From contig CM069433.1 in the NCBI GenBank assembly GCA_035610365.1, positions 170,144,882 to 170,208,881 of the forward strand: a DNA stretch of 64,000 bases. The letters run 5' to 3'. The notes beneath the pieces were generated by a model. The model was given only the letters and a program-made list of their open reading frames with translations. It was not told where the DNA came from and did not search any database. A program made the translations under genes and the position numbers. Each line of letters begins with the position of its first letter. Within the stretch, counting starts at the first letter, position 1. Below, piece after piece: positions 29,231-40,998 of the stretch. The DNA is from Aquatica leii. Lineage: Eukaryota > Arthropoda > Insecta > Coleoptera > Lampyridae.

Positions 29231-30368
29231 AAGAAGTTATTAAATACCTTCATTATTTTCAGCTTGTATGTATATTCAATATACGAAAATGTCTAAGTTA
29301 GCATCTTTGTTGATCTTTAAATAAGAAAGGTCTTGAATTTAAAAACTAAATGTAGATTCGGTCAGGATTTGATATTACTTGTGAAAAAAGGTCTGAAATA
29401 ATAGGAATTTAGTATATGACATACTGGAGTAACTTAACCAATTAAGATGGAATATGAGGGTTAAACTATGTTTTCTATGTTTTTATATAAAAGTTTTCTT
29501 AAATATTTGGGTAAAATTGAAAGAAAAAGTAATCAAAAGGATAAAAAAAGGTGACAGGATAAATAGAACAAGAAAATGATGGCCTATATATTCCTGTACG
29601 TTGAAAAGAAATTTATATTTTAATTAAAAATAAATGTTGAATTGGATTTGTTAACAAATTTTTCTTATAATAAACGTCGCTTTTTTATTTTTTGATTTAA
29701 GAAGTAAAAAAAGTAATGTGATAAGACAAATATATATAGGACTTTCCTTTTTCTTAAATAGTAATCTCATCGTCTGTATAAGATGAGCTAAAACTTCAAG
29801 GAAAAGAACTGTGGATGATTTTCTTTTATGTTATTTATTCTTTTATTTCTTTAGCTTTTCCAAATAAAATTTCTATTTAGGCCTGTAGATAATAGAATCA
29901 GAGAAGTTTGGTTTTTTCTACTAAATAACTATTAATAATAATTATTGGTCTGTGATAAAACTCATATATTTAATTTAAAAACTTTTTTTTCTAAATTTTA
30001 TTGTAGTTCTTTATTTTCGTACGTATAGAAAAGGATACTGTTTATCTTACTAAATTTTTATTTATGAAAAACGAGACGCAACGTATGAAACCGTAAGTAA
30101 CTTGGCAGCAGACTCGTTCATCTAACAGTTAAATACAAAAGAATTATTTATTACACAAAAACGTTTTCTCATGAATATTACAACGTGTCGTACATGCGTC
30201 TAATTTTTTCTAGTTTAGACTTTTGTCTGTGCTTTGCTAAATAACTGGTATAAGTGGAAGATTGCGCACAATGGCGAATTGGGTGGTATCGACCGCAACA
30301 GTCGGCACTGCGTCAGTCCGTCTCGGCGCCTGGTATCGGGATGCTGTGGGCTCGCGACGCTTGGCAGC
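29231..30368. other. AT-rich spacer; no gene seen
   Basis: Mostly A/T, no coding signal. The final 150 bases before 30369 are markedly richer in GC and may be the 5' UTR or promoter region of the putative exon that follows. Confidence 0.4.
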
Positions 30369-30698
30369 ATGGATCTGCCGCGAACACCATCGCAAACATC
30401 TTTTAACCCATCTAATGCTATACATGTACTTTCTAATTTCCGATCGCGCACACCTATCAGCAGAAGACTTCTTAGTGCCTCTAATCAAGAACCGCAGTTC
30501 GCTGTTATTCCATCAACTTCACACTTTCAACCGAGTTGTAAGCGCGAAGAAGCACGTGCATTACAAAACCTGCGACGGCGTGTACAAGCGCTTCGCCTAC
30601 TGCAAGATAACCGTCCTGAACCTATTGAAGCTGTTAATGCTTCGCAAAATTCTCCTTCATTCACAAATCTCGACAATCGTCCTCAATTATTGCAAAAG
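30369..30698 (+). CDS. Putative first coding exon, possibly of the CAP-domain gene
   Basis: An open frame of 110 codons runs from an ATG in a favourable context (GCAGCATGG) to a GTAACG donor in phase 0. The product is serine/proline/arginine-rich at the start (MDLPRTPSQTSF, RSRTPISRRLL) and has a short basic helix-forming stretch (REEARALQNLRRRVQALRLL). Base composition is well above the local AT level, supporting coding. Its phase matches the CAP exon at 60946, which starts in phase 0, so both could belong to one gene with a 30-kb intron. That link is inference. No homologue was recognised for this exon by itself. An overlapping frame at 30262-30702 is open too but has no donor-compatible end. 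Confidence 0.5.
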
Positions 30699-31812
30699 GT
30701 AACGAATGCTAAGATTAACATCAAATAAAAAAAAGCTTCCACACCTTTTTGTTCTTATCAAGTGGATTCTTGACCTGCTTTTAAAACTAATTTGCTTCTT
30801 TTTGCTATGTGTTTATTTTCTATAGAACAAACTTAAGCGTGCGAAGCATAAATCGTTATGCGCTAAGAGCATATAAAGTGAAGTCATAAATTCAACCTAG
30901 GTCACGTCTTCCTTGTTTACTAATTATAAGAATCACTAACGTTTATGAATAAATTAAAACTTACTATGAAGGTGCATATTTAAATAAATTTTCGCATTGC
31001 TAATCCACTTTGATGTTTATTATTTACGTAGCATAGAATTTTCTAGCAGTGTTGAGTTAAAGACTAAAAACTTTTGCAAGTTTTTCATTTCTTATTTAAA
31101 TAAGAACTTCGAAATGTTTGATCTTGATGCATATACGTTTTCTTACAAAATGGGATAATTACAGAGTCTTTCAATTTATATTTTCAAAGCATTAACATTT
31201 TAATCTTAAATTGAAATCGGAAACGGAAGTACGTTTTTTAACGACAGAACGTGTTTAACCATTCTATTAGTTGAAAGCTTTATGAAACGAGTTATTTAGC
31301 AACAAAATGAGCTTTTAAATTAGAAAAAAGTATCGTACAATTGTAGGTTTGTTTTTACATTTGTTTTACATAATTTCTCATACTTACATAATGTAAAAGT
31401 TTGCATATGGTTTTTGAACATGGAGTTAAAATCGACATCTGTGCAATAGTATGATTTGAAAAAAAATGTTCTACATTTTAACGTCGGTTTTTTGGTGATT
31501 CTGTTGCCAAATGACTTACACAGAAAAAATTATGCGAGGAATAATTTGGCGTTTTTGGTGGTCAATTTTATATTACGTGCAGTTTTCACGTTAGCCTTTA
31601 TAAATAGCAAAAATGCTGTTACTTGGGGGTAACAACGCAAACTAACGTTATTTATTATTGTAATAAAACTGGTTGGCAGCTTTCAAATTTTTAATATTTT
31701 TAAATATATGGAAAAAGCTCAATCACGTACCTCCTTTTTTCCTTTCTTATAAGGGAAAAATAGCAATCGCAATCTTCTGTAAAAAAATTTTTATTGGATA
31801 ATTTTACGTTTG
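30699..31812. other. AT-rich spacer; no gene seen
   Basis: If the two exons flanking the large gap belong to one gene, this is the start of its intron. No coding or RNA feature recognised. Confidence 0.35.
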
Positions 31813-33356
31813 AAGGTCTCCTGAATCAGAAAATTGTATTTTTGACAAAAAAATTTTGGGTGTCTGTGTTTGTGTCTGTTTGTGTATAACGATGTACCCA
31901 CGATAACTTTCGAACTAAAGTTCTAGTAACTTGAAATTTGGTATGGAGCTGGCTTTTCATATTCTCTCGGTTCTATCAAAAGAATGGTCTGATAAAGAAA
32001 CCGGAAGTGGGTGTACCCGCCATTTTTAACAGTTTTTCTTATATAATTTTGTACGTATGTAAATTAGTTAAACTATTTTTACTGTTTCTTATAGAGTTAA
32101 TTCTTCCTAACAATTTATTCAAATAAATTTTTTTTCTAACATTAACAGTTTACTAGATATTTGATCTATAACTTAAAGTGAATTCATATATAATCTTAGG
32201 TTCGAATCCTGCCTACAACTATTTTTTTTTGAAAAAAACTTAGATATCTTGAAGGTAAAACAAGATACGTTAAAAAATAATAATTTTTCTCTATATTCTT
32301 TTGACTTGTTTATATATGTAGCTCTGCATCTTATTTAAATTATCTTTGATTGTACCCACGTTAACTCTCGAACCAAAACTCCTAGTAACTTAAAATTTGG
32401 TATACAGCTGGTTTTTTATATTCTTTTGGTTTTATTAGAAAATAGGTCTGATAAAGAAACCAGAAATGGGTGTATCCGCCATTTTTAACAGTTTTTCTTA
32501 TATTTTTTGTACGTATGTAAATTGCTCGAATTATTTTTATAGTTTCTTATAGAGTTAATTCTTCCTAACAATTTATTCAAATAATATGTTTTTCTAACAT
32601 TAACAATTTATTAGATATTTGATTTATAATTGAAAGCAAATTCCATATTTAATCCTAGGTTTGAATCCTGCTTGCGACGATTTTTTTTAGAAAAAAATCC
32701 ATATCTTTAAAGAAAAGCAAAATACGTTAAAAAAACAATTTTTCTCTATATTCTTTTGACTTGTTCATATACGGAGTGCTGCATCTTATATAAATTATCT
32801 TTGGATGTACCCACGATAACTTTTGAACCAAAATTCCTAGTAAGTTGAAATTTGGTATGGAGCTGGTTTTTTATATTCTCTCTGCTTTGGGTTTGATAAA
32901 GAAACCGGAAGTGGATTATCTGCTATTGTTAACAGTTTTTCTTATATAATTTTGCACGTATGTAAATTATTCGAACCATTTTTATAGTTTCTTATAGAAA
33001 TCATTCTTTCTAACAATTTAGTCAAATAAAAAAATTCTAATATTAATAGTTTATCAGATATTTGATTGTAATTTACATGAATTCACAAATATAATATAGT
33101 TTTCGAATTCTGTCTGCGACGATTTTTTTTACTGATTTACTAAAGGGGTAAGTAATATCGAGGCGTACAAATACAAGAGTTAGTCGATATGATGTTAATG
33201 AAATCTAGGAGAAAAATTTCAAAAAAATTATAGCATGCTAGGAAATCAATACAAACGTGTACATATCACTTCAAAATGTTTTTATGACAACATAACTTTA
33301 AAAAAAAATATGTAGACATCATTCCTTATAGGAAAGTCGTGTGGTGACCACACCAG
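31813..33356 (+). mobile_element. Helentron-associated (DINE/HINE-like) element with three 456-bp repeats
   Basis: Starts AAGGTCTCCTGAATCAG and ends with hairpin GTGTGG-TGA-CCACAC (33339-33353) followed by CAG and a T run. Inside, a unit beginning TACCCACG recurs at 31895, 32353 and 32808 (periods of 458 and 455). A second copy with the same ends lies at 55782-56531. A 3' hairpin, internal tandem repeats with microsatellite, and T-rich flanks are features of non-autonomous Helentrons. No protein is encoded. Each unit holds a B-box-like GTTCGAATCC followed by a T run. Confidence 0.65.
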
Positions 33357-34149
33357 TTTTTTTTCAGTTCTGTTATTTTGTAACTGCGTTTTGCTATAAT
33401 AGTTTGAAAAGATTTTTTACGTCTAATGCCGTTTTACGTCTTTCCATACGAATGTATCGCCTGCACAATTTGTTTTTCCCACTTAAAAAATGCATTTTTA
33501 TCATACTTGCTTGTTATTACATATTATTGGTACTACCTTCATAGTTACTTGTCTGATAACAGCTACGGCCGTTAAAATTTAACAGCCGTGGACAATATTT
33601 TTTAACAATACTACAAAAATGTTTTTTATAAATTTTTATTTATATTGATAATACATTGCAATACAACATTTGATGAAAATTAAACAATATTTATAGTACA
33701 ATTTGCATTTTTTGCAACGACGATTTTCCTAACACAATTGTGTCCTAGATTTTCTCGTTTTTCATTATTTGCAGAATAAGTAATATCTGATTTTGTGGTT
33801 CTGCATGAAGAAGTTGTTTAGAAACTTTGATTTTCTTACTGACTGATTCTTCCACATATTGTTCCGCTACCGATTAAGACTTTCAGCCCCCAAATTGCTT
33901 TAATGTGAGGAGGTCACCACGAATTGTCTAGTCTAGTACATTTTCTGAAATCAGCAAAAAACGACGACTTTGTATATTAGAAGGTATAACTAGCAGCTTT
34001 TGAAAGGTGTATCATCATCAGTAATTGAAAACCTTTGTGAAAATTTGTTTTTTGTGTCCTGCAAGGTGACTATTATAAATTTGCCACTATCCTTAATGTT
34101 ATCAACAGACAGTGTGATAAGTTCTTTACGTCTGCAATAGCCATATATT
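33357..34149. other. Unassigned; weak piggyBac-like hint
   Basis: On the minus strand near 33740-33700 a frame reads RRCKKCKLYY, reminiscent of the cysteine-rich C-terminal domain of piggyBac transposases, but the rest is not recognisable. Treat as unidentified AT-rich DNA. Confidence 0.2.
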
Positions 34150-36480
34150 TCTTCTTCTTATTCTTCTTCTCGTTATTATTCTTTATATTCTTTAATCTTC
34201 ATTTATTAATGTAATTTCCGGTCTGCGACCATCTACCTCATTTGCTGTAGTGTCTTACTTCTCTCTCTCTCTCTCTCTCTCTCCACATTTCTTCTATATG
34301 TAATAGCTTTTCTTGTCATAAAATTATTTTTTGTAACAAAGAAATCGCATTTTTAAACTAAACATAAACGTATTCTACCATATAACAAATAAACTCCTAA
34401 ACCCTCCACCGCTAACCAATTCTCTATGTACAAATACATCCCAATATCCATGTTTACACTACTTGCAATCTTCTTCTTTTTAATACCTTTTTCATCCATG
34501 CCGCTCCTTCTGCCAAAATGTCCAACCATTTCTTTAACATATGCTCTATATTTTCCTACCCCTCCTCATATAGTCTACATTTCCTATCTTTATCTTCCTT
34601 CCAATACTTATTCTCTTGCTCTTCATTCTTGCATCTAAACCTTGCTACCATTCTGTTTAATCTCAAGCTATTTTTGTCTTTTATATACCTTGGAATATTT
34701 TTTACCCCTATATTTGTATATCTCTCATTGTATTTCCCCTCCCTTATTCTTGTTCTTGTTTCTTGTCTCTGTATATCCTTATCTCTTCTTATTATTTAAT
34801 CTTTTATTTCTCTTATTTTCTCTACCTCTTCTCTTGCATATCCAACGCTTTCATAATACCTTCTCTCTCCTTCTTGGCCATAAATAATTTTTTTTATTTT
34901 TCATCTCTCTCCAGCACATTTGAAGCAATTCACATTCTTCTCTTTCTTTCATTTGTGTTTCGTAACACATTGCTTTCTTACCCGCCTGTACTCTTATCTT
35001 TTCTAACTTGATTTCTTCCTCTACTATGTACTCTCGCGTTTTCTTTTCATCCTAACGTTTATTTCCAATATTCTTGTTCTCCAATTCCTCTTATTTGATC
35101 CACCCCCATATTTCTACCCTGTACATCATCACACACTTTATTAATTTGTTAAACAACCATCTTCTTGCTTCTATTTGCTTCCCAAATCCCTTCTCTCCTA
35201 TAACCTATAATTTCTTCGCCAACCACTTTATATAAGCTTCATCTTTATTGTCGTATGTGATTCGATAACCCAAATAAGTCACTTCATTTACACTTTCTAT
35301 TATCTCGTCTCCCCAATTCCACTCCACTAGTTTTTTACCCCCCTCCTTTTTTGAAACATTACGATCTTTGTTTTTCCCACAATTTACACTTAAACATTTT
35401 TACTGTTTTTATCATCTCTTTCATCTCTCTTTCTTTCTTCGCTATAATCACTATGTCGTCCGCATACGCCAAAACCCACACTTTTAACCGACCCATTGCA
35501 ATTCCTCCTTTCTGTTGCCCCATCAACTCTTTTTCTAAATCTCCTAAATATACAGCAAATAAACTAGGACTAAGTAAGCACCCCTACATTAATCCTTTGT
35601 TTCTCCAAAATGCTGCACTTAACTTTCCATCTATTCTTACTTTGCACTTTGTCTTATTATATATTTCTTTTATGTTCCTAACTAGTTCTTCTTCTATCTG
35701 TTTCTTTCTTAAGTTAATTTAGTTTTATTGACATGATCAAACGCTGCTTTTATATGCAAAAATAACGCAAAAATTTTCCCTCTTCACTTCTAATTTTTTG
35801 TTTACTATCTGTTCAATATGTATATATTATCTATTACCCTTCTCCCTTTTCTAAATCCTGTCTGCCAGTCTGGTAAGATCTTTTTTTTCTCCATTTCTCT
35901 TTCCAGTCTTTTTTGCAAAATTGTCATGTAAATCTTATATCCCACATTTGCCACACATATACCTCTATAGTTTTTTTTACTTCTCTTCTGTCTCCTCCTT
36001 TGTAAACTGGGCATAATTTTGCTTCTCTTCGATCATTCGGAAACCCTTCACCTGACCATAGCTTATTTAAAACTTTCTCTATTCTTTCTTTCGATCTCTC
36101 TCTACTATATATTTCCATTGTTCTCCTTACGTGCCATCCGTCTTTTCTGCTTTTCCTTTTTTTAAGCATTTCTTCTTTCTGTATAGCCGTTCTGCTCCCT
36201 CTTTTTGTTATCCTTTCTTTCTTTCTTTTCTTTCTATTTCAAATTCACATCTCCCTTCGCTCTTCTTTCTTTTCTTAACTCTTCCGTGATGTTTTCCAGA
36301 TTTACTACTAATTTATTGTTCTCTTTCCTTATCTGCTTGATTTCTCTAATCATTTCTCTACACATCTTCATTACCCCCTGCTCCTCCTTATCAGTCTCCT
36401 CCTTTCTCGGTTTTTTGTTCTCTTACTCACTGCAAAAACTTCTTCCACGATACCCGCTCGCATTCACACACTTTATCTGA
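34150..36480 (-). pseudogene. Non-LTR retrotransposon with coiled-coil ORF1 and YADD reverse transcriptase
   Basis: On the minus strand a coiled-coil segment (MCREMIREIKQIRKENNKLV, about 36360-36300) precedes reverse transcriptase: KLCPVYKGGDRREVKK, NYRGICVANVGYKIY, TGFRKGRRVIDNIY (36030-35810), then AVYLGDLEKEL and the catalytic box LAYADDIVIIAKKE (about 35475-35435), then KMFKCKLWEK. Purine bias makes the plus strand pyrimidine-rich, which yields many spurious plus-strand frames. An endonuclease domain is not seen. The region between RVIDNIY and YLGDL is shortened. Frameshifts occur throughout. Confidence 0.75.
34261..34282. repeat. (CT)n microsatellite
   Basis: Eleven uninterrupted CT repeats near the 3' end of the minus-strand non-LTR element. 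May be derived from its tail. Confidence 0.9.
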
Positions 36481-38180
36481 GCTTGCCTATACCTCCTTAA
36501 ACATAAATTTAATGTAATTCTTCACTACTTACATTAAAACTGTACTTCTAATTATTTCCTTAACTGTGTAAGATGCAAATTTAAGATTGTTTTTTTTTAT
36601 TATTTTATATTTTAATCGATGCAAATAATAACAATGCAGATAATAATAATGCACCTCACAAAAAGGTCATTAAGGGCGTACAATTAATCAAAATCACAAT
36701 TGCTAATAAGTGATTAACTAAATGTCAGGTAATAGTAAACATAACGATAATTGGTCACATTACCTTGTAAGTCATTTCATGATTAATAATTGGTCATAAA
36801 ACCAAACATGGTTTGGAGATGGAGTGACGTGGCTGAACTGAATTCTCACCTTCTGCAAACTTAAATAAGAAAGCACGTTTGAGCATCCCGTTATCAATTC
36901 ATTTACTACAATTAATTATTTGCTTTTGATAATAATGATCAATAAATAGATATCACACATATCTAAAATTCAAATGCAGCGATAATCAAATCATGCTGGA
37001 TTATTACTGAAATCAAATATTAGAATCAGACCGCTTAGGTTTCTGACAACGCCACCCAATGTCAGCTCCAAGTGTTCAATGGGTGTACGACTACATTCCA
37101 CCTACTTAGAGTGCTTCCGTCCGGGACCGTTATAACAAGCCAAACGCTCCGGTCCAAAAAGCGGGCCTAGGATGTGCAATAGGTGTACGACTACATTCCA
37201 CCCGCCTAGAGATCCCCAAATGAGCGCAATGCTCCGGTTCCAAATGAACCATGATCGAACCGCGTTACCAAATAAAATAAATATCAGACCTAGGTAGTGC
37301 GATGGGTGTACGACTACATTCCACCCGCCCAGAATCTCTGCAGAACCCTTTCGGTTCTAGTAACAAACGAATTCGACCATGTCGACACACACCAGCAAAA
37401 CGTCAAACGGCCTTATCGACACAATTTAAACATTGAATTAAGCAAATCACATATCAACTCTTAAATTTAGATTCATAGACAATATTCAGAACATAATTGA
37501 CAACAACCAATATTTATTGACATCGCACTCCATTGTCTAATTAATGTAAACATTGAACGAATTGCGCAAGACGTCACCAATGCAACTTTTAAATTCATAA
37601 TTATCATTTAACAATCAATAAAAGCATTTATAACTGTCTATTAAAATATTGAGTCTCAAATTAATAGATTTAATAAACACGGCTCAATAAAACATAAATA
37701 GAAACAGTAAATGATGCTCACATTCAAAAGAATGAATATTAAGTTAATAGATAATAGCAGAGCTCATTGAAAACTCGTAATTAAAAATAACGTAATGATG
37801 GTAATAAAAATATTAGTAGCAAACTATAAGATAATAGGAAACTCAGTGAAACTCACCTTTAAATATTCACGATGAAACAAACACACTTCACTGTACGAAA
37901 GTTACAACGTAATTAAGAATTAGATCTTTGGCAAAACTAAACATTCCTAATGGTAATAAATTAGGGTCGGTAGTGTTTCATGGTCCAGGGAAACCAAATG
38001 CGGCTGCAATTTGATACTCTGGGAAGAAAAGTAAACGAAATCGATGCATTTTAAAAATTTTATTACAACTGTTTCAACTTTACAATCTTCAACACGCACA
38101 AGTTAATTAGTCACTATAATGTATCCAAAACTCCGCAATAATATTAACTAAAAAACGTCTTCACTCAACCGCCTTCAAAA
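36481..38180. other. Unassigned 1.7 kb containing three 22-bp repeats
   Basis: No coding similarity on either strand. The part 37040-37400 is distinctly GC-richer and holds three spaced copies of GGGTGTACGACTACATTCCACC. The block may be an LTR or the non-coding part of an unknown transposon. Confidence 0.45.
37081..37325 (+). repeat. Three spaced copies of a 22-bp motif
   Basis: Copies begin at 37081, 37181 (first base A instead of G) and 37304. Flanks are partly shared: preceded by a TGYRAT-like string and, for two copies, CCTAGG, and followed by CCTAGAG-like sequence. Each copy can pair GGTG with CACC at its ends. Spacing is 100 and 123 bases. Confidence 0.85.
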
Positions 38181-40560
38181 CACCAATTCTATCGCTTTTC
38201 TATGTTCCATCCATGATTTCCTCGGCTTTCCCTTCTTTTTTTCCTTCCCTTTTTGCTTCCATGACTCTTAATACCAGCCTGGTTTGTTTTATTCTAATTA
38301 TGTGTCCAAACCAATTCAGTTTTCTTTTCTTGATTTTTGTTTTTGTTCGTTTCTGCCTTAATTCTTCTCTTAAACGATCACTTCTTATACGTTCCATTTT
38401 TGTCTTTCCCACAATTCTCAATTGTTTCATTTTAGCTGCATTTATCATGCTTTCATGTTTTTAATTTGTTATCCATGTTTCACTACCGTATAGTAACGTT
38501 GGTATACTGATAGAGTTGTATACTTGAAGCTTTGTCTTTTGTTCTATTTCTCCCTTGCCTATTATTGTGTTGTTTAGGCTGTAGTATATTTTTGTTGCCT
38601 TTCTTGTTCTGTTTCTTATTTCGAGGTCTATTGTTTTATCGTTTGTGAACATCACTCGCACGTTGACACCATCCATATCTTTTCTTCTTTGCATATTACC
38701 GGGTTAGAGATTTTTTTCTCTTGTTTACCTATCTTCATGTATTTATATTTGCTGGTGTTAATGTTCACACTAATTTTTTCTATCTCTTCAACCCAAATGT
38801 TTAGTAAGGACTGTAGTTTATTCTGTATATCCGCCACTAATATTATGCTATCGGCCTATAACAGTCTTTCCATTTTTACTCGTAGCATATTTGTGTATCC
38901 TATTATTATTACTTGGAGGTTTTTTGTCCTTTTCTTAGTATTTTTAATTATTTTGTCCATTGTAACGTATTTTTAAAGTTAATTTATTTATATAGAAATA
39001 ATTACACGTTTAGGACTACAGGTAACCAATTCAATCTAACCATATATTTAAGAAAAATACTTAATATATAACTGATTACTATCATTCAAATACTAATGTC
39101 TCTTGATAACTTCTATTTATCTAAGCCGGTATTTGTTTATATTAAAAGCACATACATTTATTTATCTTAAAACACGCGCCAAACACTTTATTTATTTTAA
39201 ACCGACAAAGTCTTCGTAACTTTAGACTTCAAAAAACTGACTCCAGCTTCCTTTGAATCGTTTTTATATGTTTCCGTTATCTGTGTCCAGCACTTTCTAT
39301 ATCCTTCAGTAAACGTTCTCGAAGTTGACAATAACATCGAATACGTTTCAATATAAATAGCGTCAGACTAAGGCTATCTCCTTGCTTAATTCCTCTATTC
39401 ATATGAAAGTTTTTTGATCTTTTCCCCCCATTTGTACTTTTCTTTTTACTTTGTTGTATATACTTTTAGTTACTTTTATAATTTTCTGATTTATTTTGAG
39501 TTCTTCCATTACTTTCCATATGTTATTTCGGTCAATTGAGTTGAAAGCTACTTTAAGATCAAACAGCATAGTGTATAGTTCTTTTTCTATTTTATTTCTT
39601 CTTTCAATTAAGTTTCTCAGTATAAAAATATTATCCGCAGTTTGTGTCTCTATTCTAAAAGCTGATTGTTCTTTTTCCAATTTTTTCTGCTTTTTTAATT
39701 TGCCTTCTACCATTCTTGTGTATAGTTTGAATGCCACTGATCACAAGCATATATATCTCAAATTCATCCCTTTTTTTGTGAATTGTTACTATCAAATTCT
39801 CTTCTAATTCTTTTGGCATCACGTGTGTCGTCCATGTTTTCTTCATTACTTCCAGTAACCATTTTTCTCTTAGTCCTTTTTCTACTTTATCTATGCTTAT
39901 TTCTTCTGTCTGGATATTATTGTTCTCCATTTCATATTGCTTGTCCGCCCCCCTCGTCTGTATTGCTCGCTCCTCTTCCTCTTTATCCTATTTATCTTTA
40001 TATTCTACAAGTTTCTATTACTTTTTTAAAGTATGTCTTTATAAGTTTATTCTTGTCTCTTATGCTCTTTATGTCTTTTCTTTTCTTGTTTCTTAAGGCT
40101 CTTATTTTACTTCAGAATCTTCTATTAATTACTGTGTAACTTTACTCCATTTCATCTCTAAAGTCTTTTTTTCTTTTTTCCTTTCCTTATCAATTCTTTC
40201 ACTTTATTTCTATAGCTATAGTATTCTATTTTGCTTTGTTCCATCTTTGTGCTTTTATATTGTTTCCATGCTTTTTCTTTCTTTAAGTTCTTTTTGTATT
40301 TCTGCATTCCACCAACCTATTCTTTTACTTATGTTTGTTGACTTTTGATCTTCGGCATATATCTTCTGGTACTCGTAGTATTACATGTTTAAATTTATTC
40401 AATCGGTCTTCTAGATTCTATCTACGTTTCTTTCTTTCTGTCTCTCAATTCTTTCAAATAAAATCTATTACTTCTTGGTATCTTTTCTTCAGATCTGCAT
40501 GCACTTTCTTTCACTGTTTTCACTCTAGTACAGGACCGGATTGTATATTCCAAATAATAA
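38181..40560 (-). pseudogene. Non-LTR retrotransposon reverse transcriptase, split by a solo LTR
   Basis: The minus strand reads through linker sequence (about 40330-39930), then VKAGL-type reverse-transcriptase motifs: KKAEKIG, QSAFRIETQTADNIFILRN, MLFDLKVAFNSIDRNNIW (catalytic aspartate), then MNRGIKQGDSLSLTLFI at 39400-39355. After the LTR it resumes with MDKIIKNTKKRTK (38955), a mutated YADD box (ADSIILVAD), VNINTSKYKYMKIGK, LQVYNSISIPTLLYGSETW and KKRKLNWFGHIIRI near the end. Only scattered stops and frameshifts are present. The upstream endonuclease is missing. Confidence 0.8.
38961..39350 (-). mobile_element. Solo gypsy LTR inside the reverse transcriptase
   Basis: The 390-bp block reads, on the plus strand, TGTAACGTATT at its left end and AATACGTTTCA at its right, so the ends form an imperfect inverted repeat TG..CA. 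It resembles the LTR at 11577-11971 in length, end sequence and AT-rich interior. Reverse-transcriptase coding resumes directly on both sides. No internal retroelement sequence remains, so it is a solo LTR left by recombination. Confidence 0.75.
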
Positions 40561-40602
40561 AATTACATTTTCCAATAGAAAAATTTCATCTGCTGCTTCC
40601 AT

Positions 40603-40998
40603 AAAGAAAACGACTCCGATTTTTGTTTTAAAAAGGTGAATACTTTTCCATACCTATAAATCCTTAATGTCCATAGTACATATTACACATTGGGTGTAAA
40701 TTTTACCAAGAAATGCAACATTTTCATACAGCTTCAAGCAAGGTTTCAGCATTAAAATTTTGCACCATACACTATTTGGAGAAAAATTTGTTGATAGTGA
40801 GTATTCATAGCACAGTAAAATGTCTTCGTTAGCACCTTAAACTATCCTGCCCTTTCTCCATTCGGAAATTTTTTTGTATACTTTTTCGTATCTATTTTTT
40901 GTTTTTGCAGATAGTAACTTTTGACTTGCTACAGCCGCTTCATGCAGAATTTCTTGATAACCTTCAGGAAAAACACTTTCATCACTTTTGCCTGACAT
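40603..40998 (-). pseudogene. Crypton-like tyrosine recombinase, N-terminal fragment
   Basis: From ATG at 40998 the minus-strand frame reads MSGKSDESVFPEGYQEIL, SAKTKNRYEKVYKKISEWRK, a single TAA, then, in the same frame, NEDILLCYEYSLSTNFSPNS and VWCKILMLKPCLKLYEN. This matches the core-binding domain of insect Crypton-type (YR) proteins, which have 'Y.KAY..F..W' followed by 'LLAYF..LS..Y.PSTLWS..SML'. The catalytic half is missing where the adjacent non-LTR element begins. Assignment is from remembered family pattern, so moderate. Confidence 0.5.

Noticed and set aside
30262..30702. Alternative 146-residue frame overlapping the putative first exon
   Set aside because: It starts at a non-ATG codon, has no recognisable features and no useful splice end. 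The frame at 30369-30698 has an ATG in good context and a phase-matched donor.
32190..32230. B-box-like sequence in the Helentron-like repeat as a tRNA gene
   Set aside because: No acceptor stem, A box or anticodon arm can be formed around it. It is kept only as a repeat feature.
34426..36480. Long leucine/serine/phenylalanine-rich open frames on the plus strand
   Set aside because: They are pyrimidine-strand shadows of the minus-strand non-LTR element, whose reverse-transcriptase motifs including YADD are clear. The same holds for plus-strand frames at 38213-40604.
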